64,000 nucleotides of DNA from positions 1-64,000 of the forward strand of contig JACVCL010000004.1 of NCBI GenBank assembly GCA_016742075.1, read 5' to 3'. The notes beneath the pieces were generated by a model. The model ran no database searches and was not told the DNA's origin. It worked only from the letters and a program-made list of their open reading frames with translations. Made by a program: the position numbers and the translations under genes. This stretch comes from Phycisphaerales bacterium. GTDB taxonomy: Bacteria; Planctomycetota; Phycisphaerae; Phycisphaerales; UBA1924. Below, in pieces: positions 19,086 to 27,354 of the stretch. How positions within the stretch are numbered: position 1 is the stretch's first letter; each line of letters starts with the position of its first letter.

Positions 19086-20012
19086 ATGAAGATCCTCGTC
19101 ACCGGCAGCAGCGGACGCCTCGGATCGGCCTCGTGCCGAAGGATGGTGTCACTCGGACACGTCGTGATGGGCGTTGATGCCGTGCCCGGCCCGGCCGACG
19201 GCGCCTGGCCCACGGTCGTCGGCTCGCTCCTCGACCCGTTTCTCATCCACCGAGCGTTCGATCGCCTCGGCGGCCCGCCCGACGCCGTCGTCCACCTCGC
19301 CAACCACACGAACTCCATGGTCGCGCCCGCCGAGGTGGTTCTGCGCGAGAACCTGTCGATGAACAGCAGCGTCATCATCGCTGCATGGCAGGCCGGTGTC
19401 CGGCGGCTGGTCTTTGCGAGCTCGGTGCAGGCGTTCCTCGGCGGCATCGAGGCCCCGATGACCAACCTCCCCGGACCGCCCCGTGTGCCTCCGAAGCTCC
19501 CCATCGACGAGTCGGTGCCGCCCCGACCCACCAATGTCTACGGGCTCAGCAAGCTCACCACCGAGCGCCTCCTCGACGAGCTCACAACCTGGGATCGCCC
19601 GGCGCCGCCCGCCGCCGGCCCCCCCCGGCTGAGCGCGGTCAGCCTGCGCCTGCCGTACATCCTCACGCAGAAGGCCTTCGACATGACCCTCGAGCGCCGC
19701 GGTCCGGCCGACTTCATCTGGGGCGGCCCCGAGGCATTCGCCTACATCCACGCCGACGACGCCGCCGAGGCCGTCCGCCTCGCCGCCGAGCGCCCCATCG
19801 ACGGTCACCAGGTTATCTGGGTAGCGGCGCCCGACCCGCGCCCGGGAGACTCAGCCGCCCGGATCGTCGAGCGCTTCTACGCCTCGGTGCCCGGCAGCGC
19901 CGACGCCGCCGCGCGCGGCAGCCTGATGAACTGCGAGAAGGCCCGCTCGGTCCTGGGTTGGCAGGCCGCCCATACGCTCGCCGACGCCGCCGCCCGCCGC
20001 GCCGGCGCCTGA
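19086..20012 (+). CDS. NAD(P)-dependent epimerase/dehydratase (extended SDR)
   Basis: Extended short-chain dehydrogenase. The Rossmann motif is VTGSSGRLGSA (residues 5-15), followed by the usual VVHLANHTN segment, a RLVFASSVQAF strand with the catalytic Ser, and YGLSK (about 153-157), the catalytic Tyr-x3-Lys. At 308 residues it fits UDP-sugar epimerases and reductases; the substrate cannot be told. The start is MKILVTGSSG; the ORF-track start upstream would run into the preceding gene. The NTPase gene follows after 17 bases, probably in one transcript. Confidence 0.85.
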   Translation: MKILVTGSSGRLGSASCRRMVSLGHVVMGVDAVPGPADGAWPTVVGSLLDPFLIHRAFDRLGGPPDAVVHLANHTNSMVAPAEVVLRENLSMNSSVIIAAWQAGVRRLVFASSVQAFLGGIEAPMTNLPGPPRVPPKLPIDESVPPRPTNVYGLSKLTTERLLDELTTWDRPAPPAAGPPRLSAVSLRLPYILTQKAFDMTLERRGPADFIWGGPEAFAYIHADDAAEAVRLAAERPIDGHQVIWVAAPDPRPGDSAARIVERFYASVPGSADAAARGSLMNCEKARSVLGWQAAHTLADAAARRAGA

Positions 20013-20029
20013 ACGACGGGGAACCACCC

Positions 20030-21544
20030 ATGAACATCCAGGCCTTCCTCGACCACTGGCAGATCGCCGAGAACCCCTTCCGCGCCGAAGAGGCGCGCCA
20101 CGATCCCGTCTTCTCCCGAAGCCACGACGCCCGCCACCCGGATTTCGACAAAATCCTCGGCGATCTCTCCCGCCCCTCGACCGCCATCGTCTTCGGCGAG
20201 AAGGGCGCGGGCAAAACCGCGATCCGACTCCAGATCGCGGAGGTTCTCGACGCCCACAACACCCGCGCGCCCGACGCCCGAGTCCTGCTCATCCCCTACG
20301 ACGATCTGAACCCCATGCTCGACAGGCTCGCCTCGCGGCTGTCGGTGGGCCCGGCCGACGGCGGCAAGGAAGTCCTCGGCGCGCTCAGCAAGGTCCGTCT
20401 CGCCGACCACCTCGACGCCATCCTTCACACCGCGGTTCCCCCGCTCGTCGACCGCCTGCTCTCCTCCGCCGATGACGCCCAAGTTGTGAAGAGGGCCGGC
20501 GACCGGATCCGGCGCGACGCGGTGCTGCTGGCGGCGGTATACGACCGCGAAGCCGACGCCCGCGATCGTCTCTCTCGCCTGCGCAGGCGGGTCGGCGCCC
20601 CGGCCGACCGTGACTGGTTGTGGTGGATGGCTCTGCTGTGCCTCGGCTGGCTGCCCGCCGCCGCGGTCTTCGCCCTGAGCCTGTGGGTCGATCGCGCGAC
20701 GGTCTCCAGCGCCACCTGGTTCTGGATCTTCCTCGGCGCTCTCGGCCTGTGGGGACTTGTGGCCCTCAAGGTGCTTCTCCTCGACCGGTGGCGGGCCCGC
20801 CGGCTGGGCCGCCGCTTGGCCCGGCACCTCCGCTCGCTGCCCCGCTCGGCCGAGAGCCTCGCCGCCTCGGCCGCGGTGCTCCCCGGCGCCGACCGCCTCG
20901 CCACCGCATCGCTCGTCGCCGACGCCGATGAGCCGCGGTACGACATGGTCGCCCGGCTCCGCCGCGTCGCTGCCACGCTCGGCTACCGCGGGCTGATGAT
21001 CGTGCTCGACCGCCTCGATGAGCCCACGATGATCGGCGGCGATCCCGACCGCATGCGCGCCGTCGTCTGGCCCATGCTCAACAACAAGTTCCTCCAGCAG
21101 GAAGGCGTCGCCGTCAAGCTCCTGCTCCCCATCGAGCTCCGGCACGCCCTGTTCCGCGAGTCGCAGGCCTTTTTCCAGGATGCCCGCCTCGACAAGCAGA
21201 ACATGGTCGAACGCCTCGCGTGGACCGGCGCCACGCTCTACGACCTGTGCGCCGCTCGCCTCCGCGCCTGCCGGCCCGACGCCGCCCAGCCGCTGGCGCT
21301 CGCCGATCTCTTCGAGCCCGACGTCACCCGCCAGGAGCTCATCGACTCGCTCGACCAGATGCACCAGCCGCGCGACGCCTTCAAGCTCCTCTACCACTGC
21401 ATGCAGGAGCATTGCTCGAACGTCACCGACGACCAGGCCGCTTCCGGCAGCCACTGGCGGATCCCCCGCCACGTGCTCCAGTCGGTCCGCAAACAGCAGG
21501 TCGAGCGCGTCCAGATGCTCTCGCGAGGCCTGCGGCCGGCCTAG
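20030..21544 (+). CDS. KAP-like membrane-spanning P-loop NTPase
   Basis: A 504-residue protein I do not recognise by name. Walker A GEKGAGKT is at residues 56-63. A charged helical stretch follows, then two membrane helices (about 195-217 and 228-250), then a second soluble part with a Walker B-like GLMIVLDRLDEP (about 318-330) and a final helical region. Membrane helices inserted between Walker A and Walker B are the hallmark of KAP NTPases, so the NTP site should be cytoplasmic and membrane-tethered. The N-terminal ENPF motif resembles ExeA/TadA-like ATPases. Start chosen after the epimerase stop. Confidence 0.65.
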   Translation: MNIQAFLDHWQIAENPFRAEEARHDPVFSRSHDARHPDFDKILGDLSRPSTAIVFGEKGAGKTAIRLQIAEVLDAHNTRAPDARVLLIPYDDLNPMLDRLASRLSVGPADGGKEVLGALSKVRLADHLDAILHTAVPPLVDRLLSSADDAQVVKRAGDRIRRDAVLLAAVYDREADARDRLSRLRRRVGAPADRDWLWWMALLCLGWLPAAAVFALSLWVDRATVSSATWFWIFLGALGLWGLVALKVLLLDRWRARRLGRRLARHLRSLPRSAESLAASAAVLPGADRLATASLVADADEPRYDMVARLRRVAATLGYRGLMIVLDRLDEPTMIGGDPDRMRAVVWPMLNNKFLQQEGVAVKLLLPIELRHALFRESQAFFQDARLDKQNMVERLAWTGATLYDLCAARLRACRPDAAQPLALADLFEPDVTRQELIDSLDQMHQPRDAFKLLYHCMQEHCSNVTDDQAASGSHWRIPRHVLQSVRKQQVERVQMLSRGLRPA

Positions 21545-21597
21545 CGGTCCGCCGCGTCCGCGTCGGCCCCCCCCGACCACCAACGACCCCCACTTCG

Positions 21598-23229
21598 TCA
21601 GAGCCCGAAACGCCCCTCCGAGATCATCGCCTCAATCGCCGCGATGTCGGGCGACGGCGGCCGATCGACCGTCAGCCGGGGCACGGTGCTGCGCACCGCC
21701 GCGAACGTCTCCTCGACGCCATGCCCCGAGCGCAGAGGCCGGTGGTACTCCAGCCCCTCGGCGGCGCACAGAAGCTCGATCGCCACCACGCTCCGCGCCA
21801 GGGCAATGCCCCGGCGCGCCTTCGCCGCCGCCCGCGGACCGAACGAGTTGTAATCCTCCTGCCCCGCGCACGTGGAGAGATTCGCGACACTCGCCGGCGT
21901 CGCCAGCCCGATCAGCTCGTTGCAGCACGCCGCCGCAGTGTACTGCGTGATCATGTACCCGCTCTGCACGCCGGGCTGTGGCGTGAGGTGCGCGGGCAGC
22001 CGCGCCTCGGGGTCGAATCCGCCGCCGGCCGCCAGCAGCAGGAACGTCCGCCGCTCCGACACACCGGCGACGTGGCTCAGCGAGAGCATCAGCACATCCA
22101 ACGGAATGGCCAGCGGCATCCCGTGGAAGTTCCCGGCCGAAACAACCCCCCCGCTCCTGGCCATCTGCGCCCACTGGTCGGCGCCGGCCGCCCCCGGCGC
22201 AGCAGGGAACACCAACGGGTTGTCGGTCACGGCCCCGAGCTCGGCCTCGACGCAGCCTCGCACGTAGCGCGCGGCGTCGTACGTCGCGCCGAGAATCGGC
22301 GGCGCACACCGTACCGAGTAAGGGTCCTGAACTCTGGGGTCCACCGACGCCGGATGGCTCGTCAGCACCTGCGACCCGGCCAACATGCCGCGCATACGCG
22401 CCGCCACCAACGCGGGCCCCGGCTGGTTGCGGGCCACGAACACCCGCGGATCGAGGAACGTGTCAGTGGCCCGCAGCGCGTCGATCGACATCGCCGCCGC
22501 CGCCACCGCCGCGTCGAACACTCGCTCGAAGTCGTCCAGAGCCAGGCACGCCTGAGCGCCCATCAGGTGGGTGCCGTTGATCAGCGCCAGCCCCTCCTTC
22601 GGCCCCAGCCCAAGCGGCGCCACCCCGGCCAGACGAAGAGCCTCGGCGCCCGAGATCCGCCGGCCGTCAGCGGTCGCCTCGCCCTCCCCCAACAGCACCA
22701 GGCACGCGTGCGCCAGCGGGGCAAGATCGCCCGACGCCCCGACCGAACCCACCTCGGGCACCACCGGCGTCACCGCGCCGCCACGGTCCGTCCGCGCGTT
22801 GAGCAGAGCCACGATCGCGTTGACCACGCCCGGCCGAACGCCGGAAAGCCCGCGGCACAGCGACGCGGCAAGCAGCAGAAGCATGCCGCGCACAACGTCC
22901 TCCCCCATCGGCGGGCCAACGCCCGAGGCGTGCGACCGCAGCAGATTCCGCTGAACGTCCTCGAGCTGCGCTTCACCGATCCGCCGCCTCGCCAGTGATC
23001 CGAAACCGGTGTTCACCCCGTAGACGGCCGCCCCGGCAGAGAGGCTGGCCGAGAGCGCGGCGTGCGACGCCGTGAGCTTCTGCTTCGCCGCGGCGGCGAG
23101 ACGCACCGGCCGCAGACCCCCGCCGTGGGACGGCCGCGCCACCGACTCGACGTCCACAATCGACAGCGGCCCGCCGTCGAGAACGAGCGGTTGCAGGGTG
23201 ATCGCACGGGAAGCGTGGGCCGGTGGCAC
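21598..23229 (-). CDS. hutH: Histidine ammonia-lyase HutH
   Basis: First enzyme of histidine degradation, releasing ammonia to give urocanate. The MIO cofactor triad Ala-Ser-Gly is at residues 165-167 within GSVGASGDLAPLAH; the YGVNTGFG motif near residue 70 carries the catalytic Tyr. QEDYNSFG and the conserved C-terminal half are also present. At 543 residues it is slightly longer than usual (about 510). The start is GTG. It stands alone between two plus-strand genes, 10.7 kb from hutU. Confidence 0.96.
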   Translation of the reverse strand: MPPAHASRAITLQPLVLDGGPLSIVDVESVARPSHGGGLRPVRLAAAAKQKLTASHAALSASLSAGAAVYGVNTGFGSLARRRIGEAQLEDVQRNLLRSHASGVGPPMGEDVVRGMLLLLAASLCRGLSGVRPGVVNAIVALLNARTDRGGAVTPVVPEVGSVGASGDLAPLAHACLVLLGEGEATADGRRISGAEALRLAGVAPLGLGPKEGLALINGTHLMGAQACLALDDFERVFDAAVAAAAMSIDALRATDTFLDPRVFVARNQPGPALVAARMRGMLAGSQVLTSHPASVDPRVQDPYSVRCAPPILGATYDAARYVRGCVEAELGAVTDNPLVFPAAPGAAGADQWAQMARSGGVVSAGNFHGMPLAIPLDVLMLSLSHVAGVSERRTFLLLAAGGGFDPEARLPAHLTPQPGVQSGYMITQYTAAACCNELIGLATPASVANLSTCAGQEDYNSFGPRAAAKARRGIALARSVVAIELLCAAEGLEYHRPLRSGHGVEETFAAVRSTVPRLTVDRPPSPDIAAIEAMISEGRFGL

Positions 23230-23271
23230 GCCATGAGTGTCCGGCGGCCCGCCCGGTTCCGCAAGCCGCGG

Positions 23272-23277
23272 TATAAC
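23272..23277 (+). promoter_or_regulatory. -10 box (TATAAC) of a likely leaderless promoter
   Basis: TATAAC, five of six matches to the sigma-70 consensus, ends six bases before the ATG at 23284. The only sequence between them is TGACGC, so no ribosome-binding site is possible. Confidence 0.55.
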
Positions 23278-23283
23278 TGACGC

Positions 23284-24168
23284 ATGAAGCGTCCGATGGC
23301 CAGATGGGCGTGCCTGTTGGCGGCCGGCGTCGTTGTCGGGCCCGTCGCCGCCGTCATCGCCGCGATCCCCGGGCCCGACGGCGGCTGCGCCGCGACCGCG
23401 CTCCTGTCAGCCTCCCCGATCACCGGTCTGTGCCGCGCCCTCGCGGCGGTGCTTCTGGCGGCCGGGGCCGGCATCGTCGCCGCACGGCTGACCAGCTGGC
23501 GAACCGCCTTGGCCACCGCCGGCGTCGTGCTGGCATGGCCGGCGTTCCACACCGGCAGACTCGACGAGATCATCCGCCGGCAGCAGTCGCCCGGCGTCCC
23601 CTGGACGCTCGCGGCCGAAGGGCTCGTCCTGGCCGCCGCGGGGTTCTTCGCCGTCCGCAGCATCCTTCGCCAAAGCCGCCTCGCCCCCGAAGGCCCCGCG
23701 TCGATCTCGGCCGATATCAGCGGCGCCGCCGCCGCCGCGGCCACCGGACTCTTCGCCGCCGGCCTGGTCGCCCAGAACCACCTCGCCGGCCAGTGCTTTG
23801 CCGCGGCGCTCGCCGCCGGTCTGTTCGGCGGGCTCGTCGGACACGTCGCGGTGCACCACGCGTCGACGCTGTCGGTGGTCACCGGGCTCCTGCTGCTCGC
23901 ACCGTTGGCCCCGGCCCTGGCGGCGCTCCGGCACGGCGGTGGGTACATCGACGCCGTCTATGCGCTGAGCGATCTCAGCATCGGACGCCCGATGCCCATG
24001 GATTGGATCGCCGGCGTGCTGCTCGGATCCCCACTGGGAATCGCATGGGCGACTTCCCTCGTGGACAGGGGGGCAACGCCCCGCCCGACGCAGGACCTGC
24101 AATCCCCTACGGGAGACGCAGGGGATCGCACAGATTCGCTTGAGAACCGCGTGTCGATTTCACCCTGA
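23284..24168 (+). CDS. Hypothetical polytopic membrane protein
   Basis: A 294-residue Ala/Gly/Leu-rich protein with about seven or eight predicted membrane helices (first at residues 8-28) and a short hydrophilic C-terminal tail. I recognise no motif. Residues 30-60 contain two Cys (GGCAAT and GLCRAL) on what is probably the outer face. It faces away from hutH and precedes folE2 by 132 bases. The unusually consensus-like -10 box just before it suggests active, leaderless expression. No function can be assigned. Confidence 0.7.
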   Translation: MKRPMARWACLLAAGVVVGPVAAVIAAIPGPDGGCAATALLSASPITGLCRALAAVLLAAGAGIVAARLTSWRTALATAGVVLAWPAFHTGRLDEIIRRQQSPGVPWTLAAEGLVLAAAGFFAVRSILRQSRLAPEGPASISADISGAAAAAATGLFAAGLVAQNHLAGQCFAAALAAGLFGGLVGHVAVHHASTLSVVTGLLLLAPLAPALAALRHGGGYIDAVYALSDLSIGRPMPMDWIAGVLLGSPLGIAWATSLVDRGATPRPTQDLQSPTGDAGDRTDSLENRVSISP

Positions 24169-24300
24169 AACCGGCGGCGTCGATCGTTCGAAATCTTGAG
24201 GCATGCCTACCGTGTCTCTGTGCACGGCGGGCGATCGGCTCTCAGCGGCCCCCGCCCAGACGCGGGATTGCGTCCCAGGCCGCCTCGAAAGGATGACACA

Positions 24301-25092
24301 ATGGTCACAGCCATGGCCGCGATGCCCGACGTCCAGTCCTCTCGCGACCACCGCCGCGTCGCCATCGACAAGGTGGGCGTGAAGGACGTGCGCTATCCCA
24401 TAACGCTCCGGACCCGTGACGGCGGAGCCCAGACCACCGTCGCCACCATCAACATGTACGTGTCCCTGCCCCACCACAAGAAGGGCACGCACATGAGCCG
24501 CTTCCTCGAGGTGCTGAACCAGTACGCGCACCCGCTGACGCCGGACTGCATCCCCGTCGTCGCGAGGGCCATCAAGCAGAAGCTCGAGGCCGAGACGGCC
24601 CATCTCACCCTCAAGTTCCCCTACTTCATCGAGAAGCAGGCCCCGGTCACGGGCACCCCGGGCATGATGGACTACTCCGTGACCTTCGACTGCACCGCCA
24701 ACGGTGAAGACGACTTCGTCATGACTGTCCGGGCCCCCGCCACCAGCCTGTGCCCGTGCTCGAAGGAAATCTCCAAGTACGGCGCCCACAACCAGCGCTG
24801 CGAGATCCAGGCGGCCGTCCGCCCCAAGGGCATGCTCTGGATCGAGGATCTCGTCCGCCTGCTCGAGAACGCCGCCAGCGCCCCGGTGTGGGCCGTGCTC
24901 AAGCGTCCCGACGAGAAGTACGTCACCGAGGCCGCCTACGAAAACCCCAAGTTTGTCGAGGACATCGTCCGAGACCTCGCCGTCTCGCTCGAGCACGACG
25001 ACCGGGTCGCCTGGTACGCCATCAGCAGCGAGAATTTCGAGAGCATCCACAACCACAACGCCTACGCGGAGATCACCCGCGACAAGCGCTGA
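24301..25092 (+). CDS. folE2: GTP cyclohydrolase FolE2 (type IB)
   Basis: Converts GTP to 7,8-dihydroneopterin triphosphate, the entry to tetrahydrofolate and to queuosine. It is the COG1469 type, unrelated in sequence to FolE and less dependent on zinc. Marks: VGVKDVRYPI, the KGTHMSRF segment, and the catalytic-Cys region LCPCSKEIS near residue 150 followed by GAHNQRC. At 263 residues the length is normal. AAGGA lies before the ATG. A strong terminator follows. QueG, a late queuosine enzyme, is encoded 30 kb away in this window. Confidence 0.95.
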   Translation: MVTAMAAMPDVQSSRDHRRVAIDKVGVKDVRYPITLRTRDGGAQTTVATINMYVSLPHHKKGTHMSRFLEVLNQYAHPLTPDCIPVVARAIKQKLEAETAHLTLKFPYFIEKQAPVTGTPGMMDYSVTFDCTANGEDDFVMTVRAPATSLCPCSKEISKYGAHNQRCEIQAAVRPKGMLWIEDLVRLLENAASAPVWAVLKRPDEKYVTEAAYENPKFVEDIVRDLAVSLEHDDRVAWYAISSENFESIHNHNAYAEITRDKR

Positions 25093-25134
25093 TCGACGCG
25101 CGTTGGTGGTTCGTCCATGATGACGACGAGCGCG

Positions 25135-25165
25135 GCGGGCGGCTCCTTGAGCCGCCCGCTTTTTT
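25135..25165 (+). terminator. Rho-independent terminator after folE2
   Basis: A perfect 10-bp stem GCGGGCGGCT / AGCCGCCCGC with a 5-base loop (CCTTG), directly followed by six T. The clearest intrinsic terminator in the window, oriented for folE2; it also separates folE2 from the convergent gene ending at 25192. Confidence 0.93.
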
Positions 25166-25191
25166 ACCCCCCCTCTCGTCCCGAGCGATGA

Positions 25192-26259
25192 TTAAGGCTG
25201 ATAGGGCGTCCCCCGACCGAAGTTGGTCAGGAGAATGGTGAGATCGTTCGCACCGATGGACCCCGTGCAGTCGAGATCGGCCGCGTCACCCACGCCGACA
25301 GCCTGGCCGAACCTTGTGAGCAGCACGGTCAGGTCGTTGGCACCCACCACGCCGTCGCCATCGATGTCGCCCGGCTGAGGGTTGACCACCACCCGCATCG
25401 TCAGGCGAGCCACCAGGGCCGTGCCGAAGTCGTTCTGCTTCACGTAAAACGTGGCGTACTCCCCGGAGGCCGGGCCCGGCCCGGACGGCGGCACGAGCTT
25501 CTGCAGGCTCGTGATGACCAGGCGAAGCCGCCCGTCGTTGACCGCCTGCCGCAGGTAGTTCTGCACGTTTGCCTGCGACACCTGAAGATCGAACGCGAAT
25601 TCAGTGTTCACCGGCACATACTGACCCGGGGAAACCCCCGAGGCCTTGCCGATCGCGAAGTAGAGCGGGTCGAACTGGTCGCGCACGTTGTTCGACACGT
25701 CGCGAGCGACGCCGTCCTTGAAGTCGGTGGCGTAAACGTTCCGAACGTCGCTGCTCACGCTCGGGCCGAAGGGAGGCCCGGGGTTCGAGGCGTCAACACC
25801 CTGGAAGAACGTGGCCGAAGTCCAGCCGTTGCGGAAACCGGCCCCGTACAACTCGATCGCCCGCGGGGGGTAGGGGTCGGTGGGATCAGGGGTGGCGAGG
25901 TACGACTGCCACCCGTCGTAGGTGTCCTTGTAGCGGAACGCCTGATCGGTGGCGACGCCGATGGTGAGCCGAGCCGAGAGCACGCGGTAGTTGCACGCGC
26001 CGAGGCCGGTGGGGAGCTGGGCCAGGGTATCGAACCCGATGACGACCTGGCCGTCGCGCTGGTCGAAGGTGAACCCCGGGAACGTGGGAGCGCCGATGGT
26101 CGAAAATACCGACGCCGTCGCGCGGTACCCGGGTTGGGTGTCGAACGGGTACATCCACCGTTGAAGAACCGGAGCGTTGAACGTAAGCGTCTGAAGCTGG
26201 GCTCCCGAGGAGAGAGCCGGCAGGGCCAGGCACGCGGCGGCGAGGATCGCAGAACGCAT
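25192..26259 (-). CDS. Secreted protein with C-terminal dockerin-like repeats
   Basis: A 355-residue exported protein. It has a signal peptide (MRSAILAAACLALPALSSGAQ), a central domain of about 270 residues that I do not recognise (beta-rich, aromatic), and a C-terminal pair of dockerin-like EF-hand repeats: GDIDGDGVVGANDLTVLLTRFG and, about 28 residues later, DLDCTGSIGANDLTILLTNFG. Each has a calcium-loop Asp series. Such tails are very common on secreted proteins of Phycisphaerae. Start 26259 is preferred because AGGAG ends nine bases before it; the ATG six bases earlier is too close. Confidence 0.75.
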   Translation of the reverse strand: MRSAILAAACLALPALSSGAQLQTLTFNAPVLQRWMYPFDTQPGYRATASVFSTIGAPTFPGFTFDQRDGQVVIGFDTLAQLPTGLGACNYRVLSARLTIGVATDQAFRYKDTYDGWQSYLATPDPTDPYPPRAIELYGAGFRNGWTSATFFQGVDASNPGPPFGPSVSSDVRNVYATDFKDGVARDVSNNVRDQFDPLYFAIGKASGVSPGQYVPVNTEFAFDLQVSQANVQNYLRQAVNDGRLRLVITSLQKLVPPSGPGPASGEYATFYVKQNDFGTALVARLTMRVVVNPQPGDIDGDGVVGANDLTVLLTRFGQAVGVGDAADLDCTGSIGANDLTILLTNFGRGTPYQP

Positions 26260-26268
26260 CGGCATCAG

Positions 26269-26273
26269 CTCCT
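26269..26273 (-). promoter_or_regulatory. Shine-Dalgarno fixing the start at 26259
   Basis: AGGAG on the minus strand, nine bases before ATG 26259 and only three before ATG 26265. It therefore favours the second ATG and a 355-residue product with an ideal signal peptide. Confidence 0.6.
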
Positions 26274-26378
26274 GAAGGACATGTCCCACCCGATCCGGCC
26301 AGTCCGAAGCACCTTCGCCCGCCACCGGCCCACGGACGCGGCCTTGTGCCGACTTTACGAACGGGGCATCTCGCGGGC

Positions 26379-26384
26379 TACACT
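26379..26384 (+). promoter_or_regulatory. Candidate -10 box (TACACT) for the pseudopilin gene
   Basis: TACACT fits TANNNT; the best -35 candidate, TTACGA at 26355-26360, is weak (spacing 18). It would give a leader of about 55 bases in the 186-base gap between the divergent genes. Confidence 0.3.
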
Positions 26385-26445
26385 GAGCGAAAGAAATCTG
26401 CGGGATCAGGAATTCCGCCCGTGGTTGTGGGCGTTACGCGGTGTG

Positions 26446-27327
26446 ATGAACGTTCGTACCCATCCCGAATTGCGGCGGGCCCACAGGCCGGGGTTCACGA
26501 TTGTCGAACTGCTGGTCGTCGTGGCGATTGTGGGCGTCCTGATCGCCGTGCTCCTCCCCGCGATCGGGCTCGCCAGGCAGTGCGCGGTGGTCACCGGCGA
26601 GCTTTCCGCGGGGCGGCAGTTGGTGACGGCTTACACCATGTACGCCAGCGACAACCGCTCGCGGCTGCTTCCGGGATTCCCCACCGCCCGGATGATCAGC
26701 ACCGGCGAAGTCGTCGCCCGCGATGACAAGGGGAATCGGCTGAGCGGGATCGCGGCGCAGCGGTATCCATGGAGATTGCTGCCATATTTTGACTATGAGC
26801 TCGGCACGTGGTATCGCGACCCGCAGGCCATCGCCCGCGTGTTCAGCGGGTCGCTGCGCGACTACGCCGTGTCGGTGGGGCCTCGGATGGGTTTGAACCA
26901 GATCTTCATGGGCGGCTCGTCGGACTCCGACGGGGCCGGCTACGCGTTCAACCCCGCGACCGACGATCTGGCCCGGCGGGCCTGGGGATCCGACTGGTAC
27001 GCGGCCAAGGCGTCGGACGTGCGGCGGCCGGCGGACCAGATCGTCTTCGGCTCGAGCAGCGGGGCCGACCCGATCAGCGGAACCGAAATCGACGGGCTGT
27101 ACCGCATTCGGCCGCCGAACCTGGTGAACCGCGTCTGGCAAACCAGCCCGCCCGACTCGGCGACGCGCCCCGCGGCGGTGGGAGATCTGTCCTTCCGCTT
27201 CATGAGCAAGGCGGTGTTCGCGATGTTCGACGGCAACGCCCGCACGCTCAACTGGGCCGACGCGAACGACATGCGTCGGTGGTCGTCGCAGGCGACAGGG
27301 CCGGACTGGAAGCTCTCTCGCCCCTGA
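26446..27327 (+). CDS. Type II secretion/prepilin-like protein with N-methylation motif
   Basis: A 293-residue pseudopilin-type protein of the large planctomycete family with a prepilin cleavage/methylation N-terminus. After a short basic leader (HRPG) comes FTIVELLVVVAIVGVLIAVLLP with the invariant Glu at position 5 after the cleavage site. The rest is a secreted globular domain ending in a segment (FAMFDGNARTLNW) that resembles the H-x9-DG motif of this family but lacks the His. Its role may be in pseudopilus assembly or as a surface protein; the number of such proteins in planctomycetes makes the exact role unclear. Confidence 0.85.
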   Translation: MNVRTHPELRRAHRPGFTIVELLVVVAIVGVLIAVLLPAIGLARQCAVVTGELSAGRQLVTAYTMYASDNRSRLLPGFPTARMISTGEVVARDDKGNRLSGIAAQRYPWRLLPYFDYELGTWYRDPQAIARVFSGSLRDYAVSVGPRMGLNQIFMGGSSDSDGAGYAFNPATDDLARRAWGSDWYAAKASDVRRPADQIVFGSSSGADPISGTEIDGLYRIRPPNLVNRVWQTSPPDSATRPAAVGDLSFRFMSKAVFAMFDGNARTLNWADANDMRRWSSQATGPDWKLSRP

Positions 27328-27354
27328 TCTCCTGACGGCGGACACGCCGGGGGA

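Noticed and set aside
24090-24140. Inverted repeat ATCCCCT/AGGGGAT as a terminator or operator
   Set aside because: It lies within the coding region of the membrane protein at 23284 and no T-run follows.
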